Origin: Oscillospiraceae bacterium
Lineage (GTDB): Bacteria > Bacillota > Clostridia > Oscillospirales > Acutalibacteraceae
DNA: 64,000 bases
Direction: 5' to 3'
Assembly (NCBI GenBank): GCA_015066625.1
Contig: SVOC01000009.1
Location: 46,791-110,790, forward strand
Shown here: positions 43,764-52,213 of the stretch, in pieces
Layout of the letters: each line of letters begins with the position of its first letter
How positions within the stretch are numbered: the first letter of the stretch is position 1
The notes under the pieces: generated by a model
Told to the model about the DNA's origin: nothing
The model's input: only the letters and a program-made list of their open reading frames with translations
The model's database searches: none
Program-made: the position numbers and the translations under genes

Positions 43764-43802
43764 ATAAACATTCCTTTTCAGATTATCGTTATACCGAATA
43801 CA

Positions 43803-43831
43803 ATAATACAATATTTCTTTATTTATTTCAA
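43803..43831 (-). promoter_or_regulatory. Promoter for the exonuclease-rfbB pair
   Basis: On the minus strand, -35 TTGAAA (43826-43831) and -10 TATTAT (43803-43808) have a 17-base spacer. Confidence 0.65.
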
Positions 43832-43880
43832 GTAAAAAAGAGCATACCGATGATTATTTGTAAAATCTTTTTATTTTCTC

Positions 43881-43922
43881 TTGCATATGTTACTGCATAA
43901 ATATATAATTGTTTATATATTT
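43881..43922 (+). promoter_or_regulatory. xylA promoter with overlapping palindrome
   Basis: TTGCAT (43881-43886) and TATAAT (43904-43909) are 17 bases apart. AAATATATAA (43899-43908) is inverted as TTATATATTT (43913-43922) with a 4-base centre, covering the -10 and start region. It may be an operator. It does not resemble the B. subtilis XylR operator. Confidence 0.6.
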
Positions 43923-43942
43923 TAAGGAACGGAGATTTTAAT

Positions 43943-45259
43943 ATGTATTTCGATTTTATTGAAAAAGTAAAATATGAAGGCGCCGCAAGCAAAAATCCTT
44001 TTGCCTTCAGATATTACGATGCAGACAGAGTTATTATGGGCAAAACAATGAAGGAACATCTTTCATTTGCTATGGCCTGGTGGCATAACCTTGGTGCTGC
44101 GGGAACAGATATGTTTGGCAGAGATACAGCTGATAAATCATTCGGTGCGGAAAAAGGCACTATGGAACACGCAAAAGCAAAGGTTGATGCAGGTTTTGAA
44201 TTTATGAGTAAGCTGGGCATTGAATACTTCTGCTTCCACGATGTTGACCTTGTTCCCGAGGCAGAAGATATCAACGAAACAAACCGTCGTCTGGACGAGA
44301 TTACAGATTACATTCTCATCAAAATGAAGGAAACAGGTATCAAATGTCTCTGGGGTACTGCAAACATGTTCTCAAACCCCAGATTTATGAACGGTGCAGG
44401 CAGCACAAACAGTGCAGAAGTTTACTGTTTTGCGGCGGCACAGATAAAGAAAGCTCTTGACCTTACTGTTAAGCTCGGCGGTAAAGGCTATGTTTTCTGG
44501 GGTGGCAGAGAGGGTTATGAAACACTCCTCAACACAGATGTTAAGTTTGAGCAGGAAAACATTGCAAGACTTATGAGAATGGCTGTTGAATACGGCAGAC
44601 GCATCGGTTTTGAAGGTGATTTCTATATTGAACCCAAACCAAAGGAGCCTATGAAGCACCAGTATGATTTTGACGCTGCAACAGCTATCGGCTTCCTCCG
44701 TCAGTACGGTCTTGACAAGGATTTCAAGATGAACATTGAAGCAAACCACGCTCTTCTTGCGGGTCATACCTTTGAGCACGAACTGAGAATTTCAGCTATT
44801 AATGGTATGCTCGGTTCAATCGATGCTAATCAGGGCGACCCAATTCTCGGCTGGGATACCGATGAATTCCCCTTCGATGTTTATTCTGCGACAATGTGTA
44901 TGTATGAAGTTCTCAAAGCAGGCGGTATGAAGAACGGCGGTCTTAACTTTGACGCCAAAAATCGCAGACCCAGCAATACACTTAAAGATATGGTGCTTGG
45001 CTTTATTCTCGGTATGGATACCTTTGCTCTCGGTCTTATCAAGGCAGCAAAAATAATTGATGACGGCAGAATTGATGAGTTCAAAACAGAAAGATATTCA
45101 AGCTATAGCAGCGGAATAGGCAAAAAAATTGTTGACGGTGAAACAAGCCTTGAAGAGCTTTCGGCATATGCCTGCTCATTGGGCAAGTGCAGTGACCCCG
45201 GTTCAGGCAGTCAGGAATACCTGCAGTCTGCATTGAACAGCATTTTATTTGGTGAATAA
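43943..45259 (+). CDS. xylA: Xylose isomerase
   Basis: XylA converts D-xylose to D-xylulose. The 438-residue tetramer-type enzyme has [12 protein letters not shown] (catalytic His), [28 protein letters not shown] and [17 protein letters not shown], the metal and substrate sites of the family. The RBS is CGGAGAT. It begins an operon with xylB and rbsK; no xylose transporter or XylR is present in the window. Codon choice suggests high expression. Confidence 0.97.
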   Translation: MYFDFIEKVKYEGAASKNPFAFRYYDADRVIMGKTMKEHLSFAMAWWHNLGAAGTDMFGRDTADKSFGAEKGTMEHAKAKVDAGFEFMSKLGIEYFCFHDVDLVPEAEDINETNRRLDEITDYILIKMKETGIKCLWGTANMFSNPRFMNGAGSTNSAEVYCFAAAQIKKALDLTVKLGGKGYVFWGGREGYETLLNTDVKFEQENIARLMRMAVEYGRRIGFEGDFYIEPKPKEPMKHQYDFDAATAIGFLRQYGLDKDFKMNIEANHALLAGHTFEHELRISAINGMLGSIDANQGDPILGWDTDEFPFDVYSATMCMYEVLKAGGMKNGGLNFDAKNRRPSNTLKDMVLGFILGMDTFALGLIKAAKIIDDGRIDEFKTERYSSYSSGIGKKIVDGETSLEELSAYACSLGKCSDPGSGSQEYLQSALNSILFGE

Positions 45260-45260
45260 T

Positions 45261-46790
45261 ATGAAATATTTAATTGGTATTGACCTCGGAACATCGGCGA
45301 CCAAAACCGTGCTTTTTGATGAAAAAGGGACTGCAGTTTCATCAAAAAGCGTTGAATACCCTTTGTATCAGCCTCAGAACGGTTGGGCAGAGCAGAATCC
45401 GGAGGATTGGTATAATGCCGCAATTACAACACTTACTTATGTTGTTAAAAACAGCGGTGTTGACCCCGACGATATTGTTTCACTGGGTATATCCGGTCAG
45501 ATGCACGGTCTTGTTATGCTTGATGAAAAGTGCGATGTTTTAAGACCTGCCATTCTTTGGTGTGACCAGAGAACGGGCAAGGAATGTGAAGAGCTTACCG
45601 AAAAGCTCGGTCTTGACACTCTTATTAAAATCACCGCAAACCCTGCGCTTACGGGCTTTACCGCTTCAAAAATTCTTTGGGTCAAAAACAATGAACCCGA
45701 AAATTTTGCAAAGTGCAGACACATCCTTCTTCCCAAGGATTATCTCAGATTCAGACTTACGGGAGATTTCGCAACGGAAGTATCCGATGCATCGGGAATG
45801 CAGCTTCTTGATGTTCCCGGCAGAAAATGGTCTGACATTATGATCAATGCGCTTGGAATAAAAGAAGAATATCTTGCAAAAGTATATGAGTCACCCGAAA
45901 TTACCGGATACATCAACAACGATACATCTTTAAAAACAGGTTTGTCGGTTAAAACATCCGTTGCAGGCGGCGCAGGCGATAATGCCGCCGCGGCTGTTGG
46001 TATGGGTGTTGTAACAGAAGGCAAAGCGTTCACAACAATCGGTACATCAGGTGTTGTTTTTGCTCATACGGATAACCCTGTTATTGACCCTAAGGGCAGA
46101 GTTCATACTTTTTGCTGTGCTGTACCCGGTGCCTGGCACGTAATGGGTGTTACTCAGGGTGCTGGTCTATCGCTGCAGTGGTTCAAAAACAACTTCTGCT
46201 TCGAAGAAATCCATCAGGCAAACGAGGAAAACAAAGATGTATACCAAATAACCGATGCAAAAGCAAAAGATATTCCCATCGGCTGTGATAAGCTTATTTA
46301 TCTTCCTTATCTTATGGGTGAAAGAACGCCTCATCTTGACCCCGACTGCAGAGGTGTATTCTTTGGCTTATCGGCAATGCACACAAAAGCACATTTTATA
46401 AGAGCACTTATGGAAGGTGTTACATATTCACTTTATGATTGCTTGCTTGTGCTTAAAGAAATGGGCATTACTCCCCTTTCAATGCTCCTTTGTGGCGGCG
46501 GAAGCAAAAGCAAACTGTGGAAGAATATGATTTGCGATACGTTCTCTGTTCCCGTTGAAACCGCAAAGTCATCAGATGCGGCAGCATTGGGCGTTGCAGT
46601 GCTTGCGGCAGTAGGCGCAGGTATTTACGGCAGTATAAAAGAAGCCTGCGATGCAATGGTACCTCAGGTATCCGATAAAATATTGCCTGACACTGATAAT
46701 ACCGCTTCATACCGCAAATACTACAACATATATTCATCTCTTTATACTTCTCTTAAGGTAAATTATAAAGACCTTGCAAATTTAAGCTGA
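45261..46790 (+). CDS. xylB: Xylulokinase
   Basis: XylB phosphorylates D-xylulose to enter the pentose phosphate pathway. The 509-residue FGGY-family kinase has IGIDLGTSATKTVL (ATP site), GISGQMHGLVML, LWCDQRT and GAGDNAAAAVGMG. The ATG at 45261 is 1 base after the xylA stop, so translation is coupled; an upstream in-frame start at 45249 would overlap xylA. Confidence 0.96.
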   Translation: MKYLIGIDLGTSATKTVLFDEKGTAVSSKSVEYPLYQPQNGWAEQNPEDWYNAAITTLTYVVKNSGVDPDDIVSLGISGQMHGLVMLDEKCDVLRPAILWCDQRTGKECEELTEKLGLDTLIKITANPALTGFTASKILWVKNNEPENFAKCRHILLPKDYLRFRLTGDFATEVSDASGMQLLDVPGRKWSDIMINALGIKEEYLAKVYESPEITGYINNDTSLKTGLSVKTSVAGGAGDNAAAAVGMGVVTEGKAFTTIGTSGVVFAHTDNPVIDPKGRVHTFCCAVPGAWHVMGVTQGAGLSLQWFKNNFCFEEIHQANEENKDVYQITDAKAKDIPIGCDKLIYLPYLMGERTPHLDPDCRGVFFGLSAMHTKAHFIRALMEGVTYSLYDCLLVLKEMGITPLSMLLCGGGSKSKLWKNMICDTFSVPVETAKSSDAAALGVAVLAAVGAGIYGSIKEACDAMVPQVSDKILPDTDNTASYRKYYNIYSSLYTSLKVNYKDLANLS

Positions 46791-46803
46791 AAGCGGATTT
46801 GAT

Positions 46804-47697
46804 ATGAAAAAAATTCTGGTTATCGGCAGTATGAATGCCGACCTCACAATTTACACCCAAAGAATGCCTTCTCTCGGTGAAACCGTTGAGGGATTTGATT
46901 TCTCCGTTAATGCAGGCGGCAAAGGTGCCAATCAAGCGGTTGCTGTCGCAAAGCTTGGCGGAGATGTGCACTTTCTCGGTGCTGTGGGAAACGATTCAAA
47001 CGGCAGAATGCTTCTTGATAATTTAGAGAAATCGGGTGTTGAATTTTCCGGATTTATAACCGATGAATCCTCGACGGGCACAGCAAGCATAACCGTTGTA
47101 AACGGAGATAATTTTATAATTCTCAATGCAGGAGCTAATAGCTGCATCACACCTGCGGTTATAGATAAATATTCAAGCCTTATTGACGACACCGATATTC
47201 TTGTTATGCAGCTTGAAATACCCCTTGATTCCGTAATCAGGGCGGCTGAAATTGCAAAAAATAGTGATACACTTGTTGTTTTGAATCCTGCTCCCCGCAA
47301 GGAATTGCCAGATGATTTTCTGAAAAATATTGATATAATTGTTCCGAACGAACATGAAGCATCCCTGCTTACGGGTATCAATGTTGACACTGAAGAAAAC
47401 TGTAAAAAGGCAATTGAAACGCTGAAAAATAAAGGCATCGGAACGGTTATTATCACTCTTGGCGAAAAAGGCTGTGCATATAATGACGGCGGATATATCC
47501 GTTTCAGGAACGCTGAAAAAACAATTGTTGTTGATACCACATCTGCCGGTGATACATTTATAGGCGCTGTCTGTTGCGGTATTTCGGAAGGAATGACACT
47601 TCCCGAAAGTATTGACCTTGCAACCAAAGCATCGGCAATCACCGTAAGCCGTAAAGGAGCAAGCTGCTCCATACCCACAAGGGATGAAATCAAATAA
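46804..47697 (+). CDS. rbsK: Ribokinase
   Basis: This PfkB-family kinase phosphorylates ribose to ribose 5-phosphate. The 297-residue protein has VIGSMNADLTIYTQRMP, NAGGKGANQAVAVAKLG (substrate lid), and DTTSAGDTFIGAV with the catalytic Asp. It follows xylB by 13 bases, so pentose use from xylose and ribose is grouped. Other PfkB sugars cannot be excluded. Confidence 0.92.
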   Translation: MKKILVIGSMNADLTIYTQRMPSLGETVEGFDFSVNAGGKGANQAVAVAKLGGDVHFLGAVGNDSNGRMLLDNLEKSGVEFSGFITDESSTGTASITVVNGDNFIILNAGANSCITPAVIDKYSSLIDDTDILVMQLEIPLDSVIRAAEIAKNSDTLVVLNPAPRKELPDDFLKNIDIIVPNEHEASLLTGINVDTEENCKKAIETLKNKGIGTVIITLGEKGCAYNDGGYIRFRNAEKTIVVDTTSAGDTFIGAVCCGISEGMTLPESIDLATKASAITVSRKGASCSIPTRDEIK

Positions 47698-47702
47698 AAA
47701 TT

Positions 47703-47743
47703 ATCAGCCTCTGCCGTATTTTTGCCGACGGAGGCTGATTTTT
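47703..47743. terminator. Bidirectional terminator after rbsK
   Basis: An imperfect stem (ATCAGCCTC with GAGGCTGAT, inner CCG/CGG pairs) ends in TTTTT on the plus strand and in AATTTT on the minus strand. Confidence 0.75.
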
Positions 47744-47754
47744 ACAATACTGTA

Positions 47755-48960
47755 TTATTTTGCAACGGGAACATTTATTTCAAGGTCAGTCAGAGGGAAT
47801 GAACAACAGGGATGAATACAACCGAATTTATAATCGGCAAGTCTGCGGTATTCAAGGTGCTTGGGTACATAAACTTTACCTGAAATAAGATGTGAGTGAC
47901 AGAAACCGCATTCACCGCTTCTGCAACGTGCAGGAACGGAAATACCGTTCTTTTCGAGAGTCTGCATAACTGAATCGGCAGATGAACCTTTGACAATATA
48001 AGTTTTATCCTGAATTGTTACAGTAATTCTGACTGTTTCGGGAATATCCGAGGGATAATCGGGCTGGGATGAAGGATTATGGAATTCCCCGAACATTTCA
48101 TGACGGATATATTTCTTTTCAAGTGAAAGCTTTTCAAGTTCCTTATCAACAAATTCATACATCTGCTGAGGTCCGCAAAGAAATACAGAGTAGTTTTCGT
48201 CTGCGGGAGCATATTTCTTGATAAGTTCGGAAGTGATAAATCCTTTTTCTGCGCCGTCGGGAAGCTGAGTGTTTTCATCACTGAGAACGTGAATAACTTT
48301 TATTTTATTGCACTTTGCTTCAAGCTCAGCAAGTTCATTGCGGAAAAGAATGCAATCTGCATTTCTGCTGCCATAGAGAAGAGTAAGCTCAAAATCTTCA
48401 TCACCGTCATTGATTGCATTTGCCATAGAAAGGAACGGTGTTATACCGCTTCCGCCTGCTATGCAAATAACCTTTTCGGCATCACGGAGAGGCTGATAAT
48501 CAAAACTACCTGAGGGTGCAGATACCTCAACCTTTGTGCCAACGGTCCAGTTGTCAAAAATATATTTTGACATAAGTCCGCCGTCAACAAGCTTTATTGT
48601 AAGCACATATTTGCCTTCAAGCGATTCCTTGGGTGATGATGAGATTGAATACGCTCTTGTTACGGGCATGCCTTCAATCGTTTCAAAAACAGTAAGATAT
48701 TTTCCTGCCGCAAAATATGCAAGGAATGTTGTTCCTTTTTCCGTATCGGGAACAAGAGTAAAGCTTTTGCAATCTTCTCCCCTGTCTGTTACAGATTCAA
48801 TAACAAGATGCTGTCTTTTGGGGTGAAGTGCTTTGGCGAGAACCATTGCGTTATCTCCGTCTTTCGGAAGCTCTGCTTTTGAATTTTCAAATCTTTCCTG
48901 ACGGGCAGAGAGCATCGACAAAAACTTTTTGCCTTTTAAGGATTTAAAATTGTTTGCCAT
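47755..48960 (-). CDS. FAD-dependent ferredoxin reductase-like oxidoreductase with 2Fe-2S domain
   Basis: The 401-residue protein joins a ferredoxin-NADP reductase module, with RAYSISSSP (FAD), GGSGITPFLSM and FLCGPQQMYEF (NAD(P)), to a C-terminal plant-type 2Fe-2S domain whose cysteines read CRSGECGFC and a later CIHPCC. This is the phthalate-dioxygenase-reductase or Hmp-like layout that passes electrons from NAD(P)H to a partner. It is encoded 1 base downstream of the flavin oxidoreductase gene, so the pair probably works together as a reductant supply and catalyst. A role in an anaerobe is uncertain. Confidence 0.88.
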   Translation of the reverse strand: MANNFKSLKGKKFLSMLSARQERFENSKAELPKDGDNAMVLAKALHPKRQHLVIESVTDRGEDCKSFTLVPDTEKGTTFLAYFAAGKYLTVFETIEGMPVTRAYSISSSPKESLEGKYVLTIKLVDGGLMSKYIFDNWTVGTKVEVSAPSGSFDYQPLRDAEKVICIAGGSGITPFLSMANAINDGDEDFELTLLYGSRNADCILFRNELAELEAKCNKIKVIHVLSDENTQLPDGAEKGFITSELIKKYAPADENYSVFLCGPQQMYEFVDKELEKLSLEKKYIRHEMFGEFHNPSSQPDYPSDIPETVRITVTIQDKTYIVKGSSADSVMQTLEKNGISVPARCRSGECGFCHSHLISGKVYVPKHLEYRRLADYKFGCIHPCCSFPLTDLEINVPVAK

Positions 48961-48961
48961 A

Positions 48962-50515
48962 TTATTTGCCCTCCTTTAATTTTTTCACTACAATTCCGCC
49001 TGCTTTTTCACCTGTGTAATACGCACAGCCGTAGCCGTCGCCGCGTTCCTGGCTTGCGCCGCAGAAATAAAAATTCTCGAAAGGCTGATCTTTGCCGTAC
49101 TGAACGGTACGGGGTATCATACTATCCCATTTTTCAAGCATGTAGCCGTAAGGTGTGCCGAGGGGTGTGTTGAGATATCTTGCAAATGTGGGAGGAAGTG
49201 CAATTTCGATTTCTTCAATGTAAGGTATAATTGAAATATTAAGTGCCTTTTCGCAGGTTTCAATCATATCCTTTGCAACTTTTGTTTTGAATTTTTTATA
49301 ATCCTGAGGCTTGATATCCTTCATAACATCGCCGAAGGTCATGGTTGTAAGGAAAAGCTGGCTCGTGCCTTCAGGAGTACAATCGGGGATAATTTCATTA
49401 AGACAGTTAATAATGCAATATCCGCTGAAAAAGTTCTGTGCAGCTTCATACTGCTTGTCTGAGTTCGAATCGGGAGCAATAAACACAGAGTAATCGGTGA
49501 TGCCAAGTTCCTCTTTTGTTTTGTTCATACCGAGATAAACCGTTGTGAGAGATGCGGCGGTTTTTCGGGCATTAAGCATCTTAAGCTGTTTTTCAGGAAC
49601 ATCCTTGATATCAAAAAGGTCATTCCATACAGAATTGGGTGATGAGTTACAGATAAAATACTTACCGTAAACTTCTTTTTCACCGTTGATAACAACGCCG
49701 GCAGGTTTTCCGTTTTCCATGATGACTTTGGTTACTTCGGAGTTATACCAGATATCTCCGTCCGCTTTACGGATAACCTCATCAAGAGCAAGGCTCATTT
49801 CGTGGCTTCGCTTAAGAGGAATACCTGTTCCGTTTTTGACATAGCTGTGAAGAACAGCCATATAATAAAGGAAATCAAACTTTGAACCGGGTGAGCCCAT
49901 ATAACACCAGTATGTGTTGAAAATATCCTGTGCCTTTTTAGGCATGCCAAGAGCATCCAGTGCCTCGTTCATTGTATGTGAAATCATACGCATAAGATCG
50001 GGAACATCTTTAAGGCAACTTGGAATTTTCTTGGGATTATCAAGGCATTCAAAAGCGTTGAACATTCTTGTTGAAAGGTCAAAAGCAGCCATACAGCTGT
50101 CATATGAACCCGGAACAATTTCATCGAGCTTTCTTGCAAAATTCCGGAAACCTGCGGGCATACGGGCATCAACGGTAACAAGAACGCCGTTTTCATTTAC
50201 AAATGCATCCTTATCCCCTTCTTTTGCGGGAACTATAAGACGGAATGTTGAGTTGTGTCTGGTCCAATCAACATCACCACCCATTCTGATAAACATGTCT
50301 TCGATCAAACCGTCTTTTTCGGGTGAACCTACACCTGCAAGTTCATGAAGAGAAGGTTCAAACTCAAATCTGCCTCGAACAAAAGACGATGCAGATCCGC
50401 CTGGAATATTATGTCTTTCAAGCAGAAGAGTTGAAAGACCTGCCTGGGCACAAGTTGCAGCAGCTGCAAGTCCGCCGTTGCCTGCGCCTATAACGATAAC
50501 GTCATATTTTTTCAC
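48962..50515 (-). CDS. Phytoene desaturase-like FAD-dependent oxidoreductase
   Basis: The 517-residue protein has a dinucleotide-binding loop GAGNGGLAAAATCAQAG at the N-terminus, GGSASSF, and a C-terminal FCGASQERGDGYGCAYYTGE FAD-closing motif, typical of CrtI/RetSat-like and related amine oxidase-fold desaturases or saturases. No other carotenoid genes are present, so the substrate is more likely a fatty, terpenoid or steroid-type lipid; this is inference. It starts at a GTG (50515) after GGAGG. The next gene is the 2Fe-2S reductase. Confidence 0.85.
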   Translation of the reverse strand: MKKYDVIVIGAGNGGLAAAATCAQAGLSTLLLERHNIPGGSASSFVRGRFEFEPSLHELAGVGSPEKDGLIEDMFIRMGGDVDWTRHNSTFRLIVPAKEGDKDAFVNENGVLVTVDARMPAGFRNFARKLDEIVPGSYDSCMAAFDLSTRMFNAFECLDNPKKIPSCLKDVPDLMRMISHTMNEALDALGMPKKAQDIFNTYWCYMGSPGSKFDFLYYMAVLHSYVKNGTGIPLKRSHEMSLALDEVIRKADGDIWYNSEVTKVIMENGKPAGVVINGEKEVYGKYFICNSSPNSVWNDLFDIKDVPEKQLKMLNARKTAASLTTVYLGMNKTKEELGITDYSVFIAPDSNSDKQYEAAQNFFSGYCIINCLNEIIPDCTPEGTSQLFLTTMTFGDVMKDIKPQDYKKFKTKVAKDMIETCEKALNISIIPYIEEIEIALPPTFARYLNTPLGTPYGYMLEKWDSMIPRTVQYGKDQPFENFYFCGASQERGDGYGCAYYTGEKAGGIVVKKLKEGK

Positions 50516-50575
50516 TTGACCGCCTCCAATTTAATGGTACAGATGATATAATGTCAAAATTTCAGATGTAAAAAA

Positions 50576-51403
50576 TCATTCTGCAACCGGCTCTGTGGGT
50601 GTTTCGGGTTGGACTGTGAAAAGTATTTTGAATATTTCAACAAATATCTGCAGCTTGGGTAAAATAGAAATAATCTTTGAGAAAATATATGTAACAAATG
50701 AAGGGCTGAGCTTATCGGCAAGGGTATAAAGTGAACCCAAAAGACCCTCGCTGTCTTCATATGAAGGATGAGCATAACCCACAAGCGTTGCTCTGGAACT
50801 GTTGACGGGTCGTGTTTTTTCGGTAACATACTCTGAACCGTTATAATTGATATCCGAAGTGTTACCTCCGATACATTTTACTTTAGGGTTTTTATTAGCA
50901 TCAATAAATCCGCTTTCGGTAACAATTTCAACATGATGAACATCATCCGTACCGTCAACTGCTGTGTTAATAAATACAATATCTCCCCTTTGAGGTACAT
51001 AATTACTTGTTGCGGGGTAATATTCTCCCTTATTTATAAACCACTGTCTCATCGTATCGCAAGATGCTCTCTTGGGTACGGCTGTACCGATTGCACCAAC
51101 CTGAGCAGCACACCAGGATACAAAAATCGAGCACCAATATGCATCGGTTTCTCTTCCGTAATACCAGGTTGTAAATTCATTGATGTTGCTGGGGTAGTAG
51201 CCGATTTTTGACCTTGCGATGCTTACAATCTCATCGGTAACGGGAAGCTTTTCGGTTTCTTCTGCGGGATGTTCTGCTTCCTGAGCAGCCACGGAATATA
51301 AGCCGTTATTGCTTGCGGCAAACGATGAGAAAGATAATCCCAACAAAGTTGAAATAACGAGTATAACCGAGGTGATTTTTAACACAATACTTTTAAAACT
51401 CAT
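50576..51403 (-). CDS. Exported CHAP-domain amidase or endopeptidase
   Basis: The 275-residue protein has a signal peptide (about residues 1-30), then a CHAP domain with catalytic Cys91 (YWCSIFVSWC) and a His at 156 or 157 (DVHHVEIV) and the typical SDTMRQWF and GDIVFI spacing. CHAP enzymes cleave peptidoglycan peptides or amide bonds. The C-terminal 60 residues form a hydrophobic amphipathic tail (YIFSKIISILPKLQIFVEIF) before an acidic end. The gene lies with VTT and LCAT-like genes, all on the minus strand. Confidence 0.86.
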   Translation of the reverse strand: MSFKSIVLKITSVILVISTLLGLSFSSFAASNNGLYSVAAQEAEHPAEETEKLPVTDEIVSIARSKIGYYPSNINEFTTWYYGRETDAYWCSIFVSWCAAQVGAIGTAVPKRASCDTMRQWFINKGEYYPATSNYVPQRGDIVFINTAVDGTDDVHHVEIVTESGFIDANKNPKVKCIGGNTSDINYNGSEYVTEKTRPVNSSRATLVGYAHPSYEDSEGLLGSLYTLADKLSPSFVTYIFSKIISILPKLQIFVEIFKILFTVQPETPTEPVAE

Positions 51404-51421
51404 AATGATTCTCCTTATATG

Positions 51422-52117
51422 TTAATTTTTATTTTTCTTTCTTTTTGCAAGGAAAATTGAAGCACCGATTGCAAACAGCAATGCCGGTAAAGCATAAAGG
51501 TAAGACAGAGGATTTGTAAGATCTCCGTAAACGCCCACAATACTCCACAGAACATTGAGAACGAGCATTCCGAGATTGGCTGCAATAAAATATTTTACAA
51601 AAGGAATATTAAGTGCACCAAATATAAGACTGCTCAAATCAGATGGCATAAAGCCGCCTGCTTTGAAAACAAATACAACCTCAAATGAATTTTCATCTGC
51701 AAAATCATCAAGCTTCTTAATTGCCTTGAATCTGCCGGAAAGTGATTCAACCATCTCCGCACCCATAAATCTGCCGAGAAAATAGGGAAGAATAAGGCTG
51801 CATGCTGTGGCAATAAAATTAACCGCAACAGCAACAAGAAGATTGTCAAACACTATTCCCGAAAGAACAAATAATACCGCAGGCGGAAAAATAAGTGCAA
51901 AGGATTTGATGATGCTGAATCCAATCATTATAAGTGCCATCGTAACTGTGCCGCCTACAAGGTACTGAGTCAATGCATCGACATTCTGAACTGAAATATT
52001 ATTCTTCTTAAGAAAGATAACACAGACAACAACCATTGCAAGCATAAATACAAACGAAAGAATCTGCAAAGTTTTTATTAGCTTATCATATTTTTTGGTG
52101 CTTTTGTTTTCAGCCAT
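51422..52117 (-). CDS. TVP38/TMEM64 (DedA-like VTT) membrane protein
   Basis: The 231-residue polytopic protein has the VTT-domain pattern: FPPAVLFVLSGIVFD, LPYFLGRFMG and GFMPSDLSSLIFGALN. Members of the DedA/VTT superfamily include lipid flippases and scramblases that recycle undecaprenyl phosphate or phospholipids. About six hydrophobic segments are visible. It precedes the CHAP gene by 18 bases. Confidence 0.85.
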   Translation of the reverse strand: MAENKSTKKYDKLIKTLQILSFVFMLAMVVVCVIFLKKNNISVQNVDALTQYLVGGTVTMALIMIGFSIIKSFALIFPPAVLFVLSGIVFDNLLVAVAVNFIATACSLILPYFLGRFMGAEMVESLSGRFKAIKKLDDFADENSFEVVFVFKAGGFMPSDLSSLIFGALNIPFVKYFIAANLGMLVLNVLWSIVGVYGDLTNPLSYLYALPALLFAIGASIFLAKRKKNKN

Positions 52118-52213
52118 TAACTCACCTTCAATTTATTAATTTTACAAAACATTACCAGGCAACCGTAATCTTAAGAGCGTCAACCATATATTTTACATCT
52201 TTATGAATTAAAA
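52118..52213 (-). other. Intergenic stretch with possible coding remnant
   Basis: After the LCAT-like stop, a different frame reads IHKDVKYMVDALKITVAW then a stop. The codon choice looks protein-like, but it has no start and may be chance. Confidence 0.2.
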
